From NCBI RefSeq assembly GCF_000787575.1, contig NW_012236515.1, positions 157,842 through 221,841 on the forward strand: a stretch of DNA of 64,000 nucleotides, written 5' to 3'. Positions 57,018 to 64,000 of this stretch are shown here, piece by piece. This DNA comes from Acytostelium subglobosum LB1. Its lineage: Eukaryota; Evosea; Eumycetozoa; Acytosteliales; Acytosteliaceae. The notes under the pieces were generated by a model. That model was not told where the DNA came from and ran no database searches. It saw nothing but the letters and a program-made list of their open reading frames with translations. The translations under genes and the position numbers were made by a program. The number at the start of each line of letters is the position of its first letter. The stretch's first letter is position 1.

Positions 57018-57202
57018 CACTCCAACACTCTGCTATCAATCAATCAATCAAATAAATAACAATCTTGCTTTCAATGAAATGATCAAGAAATGGATGGGGG
57101 ACAAACTTTGTCATTCTACATTTGTTGCTTATTATTTGTTTGGAGAGATACAATATGTAACATTGTACTCTTCATCATATCTATATACATACTTGTATCC
57201 AG

Positions 57203-58947
57203 ATGCAAACCATACTCAATAACTATCAGTTGCTCAGATATATTGTGTCCAAGCTGGACAGCAACATTGATCGTTTATGTCTCAGTTTTACATGCAAGCA
57301 TCTTTATACAATCAGAGAGCGATATCTGCGTTTGGAACAGAGCTCGCCTTTCAAGGTGAATGCAGACCACTTGCTCGACTATAGTGCGCACACACTCAGA
57401 TCATATGAATCATTGCTGACAAGTTCGGTGTCCAATGTCCGCTGCGTATGTGATGCCTCGATGATTGTTCTCGAGATTGCGCCTTCATACTGCACCACAA
57501 TAGACTATAGTTATCACTTCAAGCTTACATGCGACATGTCAAAGATACCAAATAACATTCATACCTTGATCGTCAGGCATACCCAATGCAATAGACTAGG
57601 CGAGCTACCAACATCCATCACTCGACTCAAGCTGGACATGGACGGCTACTTCATGTTGAGATTAGCTGGGGAAGCATTGACCAACCTCAACTTGCGATAT
57701 AATGTCCGTCTACCTCCACATTGCATTCCATCATCGGTGATCACTTTGAAGCTCACGTGTCCAGAAGTTCATTTGGGTGACATCCCTCACTCGGTCACTC
57801 GTCTCACGCTCTCGGTGGGCCGGCTGTCGGTTGGAGTGATCCCACCATCTGTCACACACTTGAGATGCACAGGATGCTTGGATGACCAACTCTCATCCGA
57901 GGGTGTCATTCCGGACTCGGTCACTACGCTCTATTTCCGAGAGTTGGTACTGACCAAGGGCTCATATCTTCCGACATCAATCACCTCACTGACCTTTGAC
58001 AAGGTTCATGGTATTGGTCTTCTGCCACTCCCCTCATCGGTCACCGATCTAACATTTGGAGATAAGTTTAATCGTGTGATTCTCCAACCGATTCCAGCAT
58101 CGGTGAGGACTCTTCGATTCGGAGAAGCATTCAATCAATCTCTGGAGGGCATGCTCCCATCATCGCTCATTCATCTTCAAATTGCTAATTCATTCTATTC
58201 TCAACAGTTGACGAGACAAACAATCCCAAGCTCAGTTATCTCATTGCACTTGGGCTTCAGAGTGTCGACACTTGTTCATGGATTCATTCCTGGCTCTGTT
58301 ACTACGCTTTATCTAGACTCTCAATACCTCAGACTTGGACCCGGCCTCATACTACCATCAGTGACCTCTCTTACACTTTTTGGAGAGTCCATCGTGAATC
58401 GTCTTGTTGCAGGCATTATTCCGGCATCTGTAACATCACTGTCTTTTGAATGCTATGTAAAGTTCCATCATGACGCCACCTGCAGTGCCATTCCAGCAAC
58501 GACCACCAGTCTCCGCTTAGGATCAAATTACTATTTGAAAGGACGTGAATTCGACTTCATCCCGCCAACAATCACATCACTGGATGTAGGCGATTGCTTT
58601 CATGATCACGTGGACCTCAGCCATATCCCAGAGTCTGTAATGGCCTCACATTATCATTGGGCTCATTCAACAAGCTGGACGATGACGATATCGACGTGCT
58701 CTCTCAACTTCAAAGTCTCAAAGTTGTTTCCAACTACTTTGATAAGGAGACATCATTCGATACTATCGTCTGGATCTTCAAAGCTACGGCCCTCACTTCA
58801 ATCTCATTCGCAATTAAACCCGTTGCCTGGATCGATAACAATCGAATCTTCCACCATCTCGTGTTCCGAAAGCTTGACAAACATCATGCTCTCTTCCTTT
58901 CAGATTTCCGCTTCTCTGGGTTCCTGTCGCTTCGACTGGATACCTAA
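57203..58947 (+). CDS. FNIP-repeat protein A, one-base frameshift near its 3' end
   Basis: An N-terminal F-box-like helix region (LLRYIVSKLDSNIDRLCLSF, then TCKHLYTIRERYL) is followed by about twelve FNIP-type repeats. FNIP repeats are dictyostelid-specific LRR-like units with the core I-P-x-S-V-T-x-L (IPHSVTRLTLS; IPPSVTHLRCT; IPDSVTTLYFR). The long frame runs on to 58990 in nonsense, but after 58643-58645 a second frame (58657-58947) reads SQLQSLKV, FHHLVFRKLDKHHALFLSDF and RFSGFLSLRLDT, which matches the end of the paralogue at 61.6 kb. One lost base explains this. FNIP proteins are probably substrate adaptors or binding scaffolds; their functions are largely unknown. Confidence 0.8.
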
Positions 58948-59099
58948 GATCGATGCGACGTCTGTGGATAGTTCCATTCAAATAAATTAGAAGACGAGTG
59001 TTGTTCTTCGTTTCAAAGTTCTTTGAACTTTTTGATCATATTCAGTCATTCATTCACTTGTTGGGCAAGACATACACAGATAGATAGATAGATAGAGAG

Positions 59100-60357
59100 A
59101 TGGCTACTCAAACTGCAAGACGAACACTATCATTGATGGAACATTGCAGTGTCAACTTCCCTGTCAATGGTATCATCCCAATATACAAAGAGGCCGGTGT
59201 CACATCTGCAACACTACTCAATGTGTGTAACTACCTCGATCAATCAATCAATCAATCGATCAATGTGACAAGCAGCAGCAACTAATACACATAATCAAAC
59301 ACTCGACCATATAGTCATTGAAGAAGATATCAAAGCATAGGATCAAGATAGGACATGGAGGCACACTTGACTTGGATGCAAGAGGCATACTCATTGTAGG
59401 ACTCGGCGAATCATGCAAGGACCTCACATACTTCTTGCATGCCGACAAGTCATACAATGCAACATGTTTGTTTGGGAGGGTAGGTCACGTCACATCACGA
59501 TGACACTTGCATTGTCTATCGACCAACAATCGACTCACTCAATGGCATTGAGTCCCAAACAATCAGGAAACAGATACATTAGATATATCTGGCGATCTTT
59601 TGCCAGAGTTCAAACCATTCGATCACCTGACGCATGAGCTGATCGAGCGACAGATACAGGAGAAGTTCGTTGGCGACATTGTACAGACGCCACCCGTTTA
59701 CTCAGCCATCAGAATGGGAGGCAGGCGAATGTCCGACTGGGCATTCAAAGGCGCAAGCATCGTGCCGATGGCCAGGAAGCTAAAGGTCCACGATGCTCAC
59801 TGTACATTTTTTAAAGCACCAATAGCAGAGTATGGTATGTCATCGTCAAGCGTGATGGAGAGAGAGTGCGAGGGCACATCCTAACGAATGATTGAATGAA
59901 TAACAAAATAGAGATGAATGTATGCACTGGATTCTATGTACGATCATACTTGACAGACATTGCACGATCACTGGATACATATTGTTACTCTATCGATATT
60001 GAACGAACAAAGGTCGGACCATTCTCACTGGAACACTGTCTGCGCATCAATGAAATCAACGATGATTCATTGTTTGAGACATCAATGAAGACAAGACGAT
60101 TGCTAATAGACTATATTAATAGGAACAAAGACAAGTTGGAAGAGTTCCAAAGGCAACAATCTGAAAGGGCGCGTCGACAGCGTGAGAATCTACCCAATCA
60201 TGTACTCAAGGCGTTGGTACTGGAGGGTGATTCGCCATGCTCAGACGAGCTGCCGCGTCTAAAGAGGAAATCACATGCATTCATAAAGCCAAGGTTTCGC
60301 GACAATGACAAAGAAAGGAAACAAGTAAACATACAACAAGAAGAAGTTGTGATCTAA
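59100..60357 (+). CDS. TruB/Pus4-family tRNA pseudouridine synthase
   Basis: Four exons (59100-59222, 59315-59479, 59567-59834, 59912-60357) give 333 aa in an exact frame. Family blocks occur in order: NGIIPIYKEAGVTSATLLN, then KIGHGGTLDLDARGILIVGL with the catalytic Asp60 in GTLD, then CLFGRETDTLDISG (the family A-T-x-T-D-x-x-G block), then VQTPPVYSAIRMGGRRMSDW, and GFYVRSYLTDIARSL. It isomerises U55 of tRNA (and some mRNA sites) to pseudouridine. The C-terminal 60 residues are basic and helical (ERARRQRENLPNHVLKALVL) and extend beyond the bacterial enzyme, as in eukaryotic TRUB1-like proteins. Cytosolic/nuclear versus mitochondrial location cannot be told. Confidence 0.9.
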
Positions 60358-60531
60358 TTATTCATGTTGAATCATCATCATGCATGGATAGTTGAAGTCT
60401 TGCCATTATTGGAACAATTTATTCAATCGCCTTTGGATTAGGGACCTCTTATTACAATTCCTTGGAAATGGAATGTTTGATTATTGATTGATTGATTGTG
60501 TACATTATTATCCTAACCGTTCATCGGGAGA

Positions 60532-60794
60532 TTACTCATGGAAGGTTGGGTGCATTATATTCTTTGATTTCTCCAGCAGCAGATGCTTCTCGGGAATCTC
60601 AAAGTGGCTATATTGAGGTTAGATTATTATATTATTATAATATTGAATTGTATATATACATACTTCTCTAGGTTCATATTCCTTAGATTCTTGGCAAACA
60701 CTGTTATACCAAGTATACTAACAGCGGAGACATTGGCCATGATAATGTAGTTCTCTGGGGGAATGCTCTTTAATACTTTCATCCACTGTACCAT
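60532..60794 (-). CDS. Small single-pass membrane protein (68 aa)
   Basis: Two exons (60794-60664, 60607-60532; donor GTATGT, acceptor ATATAG) give a closed frame. MVQWMKVLKSIPPENYIIMA leads into one membrane helix (NYIIMANVSAVSILGITVFA), followed by a basic then acidic soluble tail (HFEIPEKHLLLEKSKNIMHP). There is no cleavable signal. The size, helix position and basic N-terminus resemble small subunits of mitochondrial inner-membrane complexes, but I cannot name it. It converges with the TruB gene. Confidence 0.55.
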
Positions 60795-61607
60795 TTTATA
60801 CGTTTATCTTATTGTATATATTAATAATATTATTTGTATGTCTTTGTTATTACTTTGAATAATAATGTAGTTTCAAAGTTGTTTATTAAATAAAGGTAGG
60901 AAGGGACTCCAGTGGATTGCCAGAGTCTCATTCTTTCATTCAAACATCCATTCCCCCAACACCAAACAACCTTGACACAAACATAAACACAACTTTATTA
61001 TTATTTATCTATAAGTGGTAATATAGATGTGAGAGTAGTGGAGCAAAGATATTTTTAGATAGGGTATACCCTATTTGGACATGTGTGAGGATAATGTAAT
61101 GTTAATCCACCTTGGGCCTGTTGTTGTGGTTGTTGTCCAAGGATATGAGATTGAATGGAAAGTGGTGGTCCAAGTGTGGTTTCATACCCCCCGCGGCACA
61201 CTTTACTCACTCATCTTGGGTCATGTGTTGTGGAATGTACAATTTGGTGTTTTGTGTAAACTCGTTGATGTATCCATCACGGTGTGTGGATTTATCCCTG
61301 GTAATGATAAAACAAGAATGATGATGATGATGTGTTCAATCTCATCATCTAGTTGGACCAACTCCAGTGATCAATTCTTTGAACCACAATGTCCTTGATC
61401 TAGAAGTAATCGGTCAGTCAGTGTTTGAGTAGTGTGTGTTCAACTTGCTGGTTGGGGTTGAAGCGTACCCATGGACAAGACGTCGGGGAAACAAACATGT
61501 CCAAGATTGTACATCGATTGCCTCGCATGTTGTTTATTTGTCAATCATTTCAAACAAATTGAATGAAGTACAAACAATGTGTTGCCAGTGACGTAATGGA
61601 CTGAACT
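60795..61607. other. Spacer, no supported gene
   Basis: 813 bp between the small membrane-protein start and the 3' end of FNIP gene B. A 107-codon plus-strand ORF at 61075-61398 has no recognisable feature and unlikely composition (runs of Val and Met). AT-rich near 60,810-60,900. Confidence 0.4.
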
Positions 61608-63396
61608 TTACGTCTCTTGATGTAGCGACAGGAATCCAGAGAAGCGGAAATCCGAAAGGAAGATTGCGTGGTGCTGGTCTAACTTTCGGAATACTACCTG
61701 TCGAAATATACTTTGGCTATCGATTTCGAATGTTATTGATGTAAGGTTGGCCGTAGAATTGAAGATCCAGACTATCTTATCAAATGCCTCCTCCAATTTA
61801 AATTGTTTGGTCACTTTGAGACTTTGAAGTTGAGAAAGCTTGTGGATAATGTCTTTGTCCATCATGCCAAACGAGTTGAATGGTAGAGTGAGCTCCACCA
61901 CTGACTCGGGGATTACGTTCAAGTCAAAGCCAACAGGACAAGCGCCAACATCCAGTGATGTGATTGTTGGCGGAATGTAGTTCAATCGACTTCTTACAAA
62001 GTATTTTGATCCTATGCGGAGCTTGGTGGTTGTGGCTGGAATGGAGTTGTGATTGAAAACGGCAACGCAATCAAAAGTCAGTGATGTCACAGACGCCGGA
62101 ATGATCCCCTCACCAATAGGTCTCTTGATAGCACCTCCCCTAAAGGTGAGACAGGTGACTGAGGGCGGTATGTGGCCAGGCTCAAGACTCAAATCGGTAG
62201 AGTAGAGGGTGAGTGTTGTCACCGAGTCAGGAATGTATCCATTAACCAGTGTCTTCTCTCTGAAGCCCAGGACCAACGAGCTAACTGAGCTTGGGATTGT
62301 TTGTCTGGTCAGCTGGTAAGAAAATCCAATGACGTCGATATGTAGGTGAGTTAGCGAGGATGGGAGTATGCCCTCCAGTGATTCGTCGACCTCCATTCCA
62401 AGGTGAAGAGACCTCACCGATGCTGGAATCGGGAGGATCAATAGATCAAATCCACGGCCAATATCTAGGTCGGTGACGGATGAGGGGATTGCCACACGAC
62501 CGACATCAGCAATCGCGTCCACGGTCAGTGAGGTGATGGATGTCGGAAGATGTGCATCACTGGTCAGCGCCAGCCCTCGGAAATAGAGCTTGGTGACCGA
62601 GGCCGGAATGGCACCGTCGGAGAGATGGCCGACCAGGCGTTCTGTGAATTTTAAGTGTGTGACAGATGGTGGGATCATTCCAACCGACAGCCGGTCCACC
62701 GAGAGCGAGAGACGAGTGACCGAGTCAGGGATGTCACCCAATTGAAATTCTGGACACCTGAACTTCAAATTGGTCACCGATGATGGAATGCAAAGAGGAG
62801 GCAGGTGGCCATGAAGTCGCAAGTTGAGGTTGGTCAAATGCCTCACCAGCCAATCTCAACAGGTTGTAGCCGTGCATGTCCAGTTTGAGTCGGGTGATGG
62901 ATGTCGGCAGTTCACCATACATATTGTTCTTGGTATGTCTGGCGAACAAGGTATGAATATGTCTAGGTATCTTGGTCACGTCGCGTGTATGTTCGTCCAA
63001 GTTAAAGTCTAGAGTGGTGCAGTAGGATGGCACCGTCTCTAGCGCCTCGATCGAGGCAACACTTATAAAGCAGTTGACATTGGACACTGATTGCGACAAC
63101 AATGATTCATATGATTTGAGTGTATACGTACTATACTGTAACAACTCTTCGGCATCCACTGTGAATGGTGAGCTCTGTTCAAATCGCAGATATTGCTCTC
63201 TGTTGTTATATAGATGTTTACATGTTAGACTTATACATAATCGATCAATATTGCTATCCAGCTTGGACAACAAATATCTAAACAAATGATAGTTATTGAA
63301 TATGATGTGCATCTTGAGCTTATTATCTGTTCGCCACAAGTCATCGCCCAACCGATTGTTGAAGATTCGCAAAGTGGTTGTGTGGTTGACATTCAT
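61608..63396 (-). CDS. FNIP-repeat protein B, one-base frameshift in a T run
   Basis: Paralogue of gene A in opposite orientation. Homology places the start at ATG 63312 (HIIFNNYHLFRYLLSKLDSN); an upstream ATG at 63396 is also in frame. The first frame runs to a TTT at 62836-62838 (complement AAA), where gene A has TT (GCATTGACC). The extra T shifts the frame, and the FNIP array then continues to 61608 (LPPLCIPSSVTNLKFRCPEF; IPDSVTRLSLSVDRLSVGMI). The C-terminus, FRKLDQHHAIFLSDFRFSGF, matches gene A. Removing one T gives a full-length protein. Function as for gene A. Confidence 0.8.
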
Positions 63397-63439
63397 TCGT
63401 TTTCCTTCAATTTATTAATTATTGCAATTTATTATACGT

Positions 63440-63463
63440 AGTAATATATATATATATATATAA
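63440..63463. repeat. (TA)n run in the 5' flank of the FAM133-like gene
   Basis: A TA dinucleotide run ends two bases before the ATG at 63465; dictyostelid promoters often carry such runs. Confidence 0.7.
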
Positions 63464-63464
63464 C

Positions 63465-64000
63465 ATGGCCAATCGTAATCAACCTGAAGGTCCTACACTT
63501 CGCGACTATCTGAACAGACCGCGAATGACAATGGATGAATGGAAAAAGTCAATAACACAAGATAAGAAGGGTACCTTTGACAAATGGGAACAACTTTCAA
63601 CAAAGGTAAGTAACGAGTTCAAGGAAGTACGAGTAGCGTCATGTACTGACCACCTTTTACCTGGTGTCACAGGAGTATAGAGAGAGTCTTGAGAAGAATA
63701 GAGAGCGTATCAAGAGGAAGAAGGAGAAAGAGAAGAAGAAACAAAAGAAGAAGAAATATAGTAGCGACAGTGAGAGTGACAGTAGTAGTGATGATGACTC
63801 ATCTTCTTCAAGTGATGACAAACAGAGCAAGAGGAAGAAGAAGAGTCGCTCAACATCATCGTCATCATCCAAGGGTGGTCCTGTGCGACTGTCCGAGTAC
63901 ATGAAGGATAGCAGTAGTGAGGATGACCACAGTCCAGTTCGATCAAGAGACGACAGACCCAGTAGTAGTAGTGGCAGTGGCAGTGGCAGTGGCAGTGGCA
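63465..64000 (+). CDS. FAM133-like basic/Ser-rich nuclear protein (5' part, runs off right edge)
   Basis: Exon 1 (63465-63605) encodes GPTLRDYLNRPRMTMDEWKK, closely resembling the G-P-T-I-Q-D-Y-L-N-R-P-R-P-T-W-E-E opening of FAM133 proteins. Exon 2 starts at 63673 with EYRESLEKNRERIKRKKEKE and turns into alternating Lys/Arg and Ser/Asp tracts (SSDSESDSSSDDDSSSS). FAM133 proteins are small nuclear, possibly splicing-associated factors. The 3' end lies outside the window; the last bases are a (GGCAGT)n-like serine/glycine repeat. Confidence 0.8.

Noticed and set aside
61075-61398. 107-codon ORF between the small membrane-protein gene and FNIP gene B
   Set aside because: Val and Met runs arise from GTT/ATG repeats; no recognisable feature.

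Overview
The window is nuclear DNA of a social amoeba (dictyostelid). The evidence is a pair of FNIP-repeat genes, polyQ/polyN/polyS tracts in most long proteins, short GT-AG introns of about 55-110 nt with a CTAAC branch motif, a giant HECT ligase with PH and SPRY domains, and small IFI27-like and GPI-type secreted proteins. Base composition looks less AT-rich than Dictyostelium discoideum, so a group 2-type dictyostelid (Acytostelium or Heterostelium-like) is my guess, not a result. The assembly is draft quality: one 100-N gap at 33760-33859, single Ns at 34278, 34331 and 53463, and several one-base frameshifts in genes that are otherwise intact.

Host block 1 (1-29.6 kb): a partial secreted protein, a CYBC1/Eros-like NADPH-oxidase chaperone, an SLC49-type MFS transporter, an ABCG/ABCH-type half transporter, a GATA factor, a 1.8-kb spacer holding a degenerate 5.8S rRNA-like sequence, a METTL23-like methyltransferase, a 14-kb E3 ligase gene (about 4,600 aa), Hikeshi, a 67-aa GPI-type secreted protein and an acidic protein of unknown function.

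Accessory island (30-45 kb): remnants of Polinton/polinton-like virus DNA, namely a capsid-like pseudogene at 30.0 kb, a protein-primed-type family B DNA polymerase with a small zinc-finger gene at 37.0-39.3 kb, and a deleted second polymerase copy at 44.3 kb. These are mixed with a 3'-truncated BED/hAT transposase, two head-to-head SWIM/Tudor-like paralogues flanking the gap, and two opposed Crinkler-like NTPase genes. One of the two Crinkler-like genes is broken, and two foldback elements lie between them. The two Crinkler-like genes share an almost identical intron although their exons are unrelated. This is the most unusual signal in the window.

Host block 2 (45.4-64 kb): a frameshifted secreted protein, a type I membrane protein, a coiled-coil/BRCT protein, two IFI27-like genes (one broken), a protein with FG-type repeats and a Nup98-like motif, an inverted pair of FNIP genes (each with one frameshift) around a TruB-type pseudouridine synthase and a 68-aa membrane protein, and the 5' end of a FAM133-like gene.

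Exon boundaries were worked out by hand from GT/AG signals and reading-frame continuity. For most genes the spliced frame closes exactly. Family assignments rest on motif recognition only; no database search was run.
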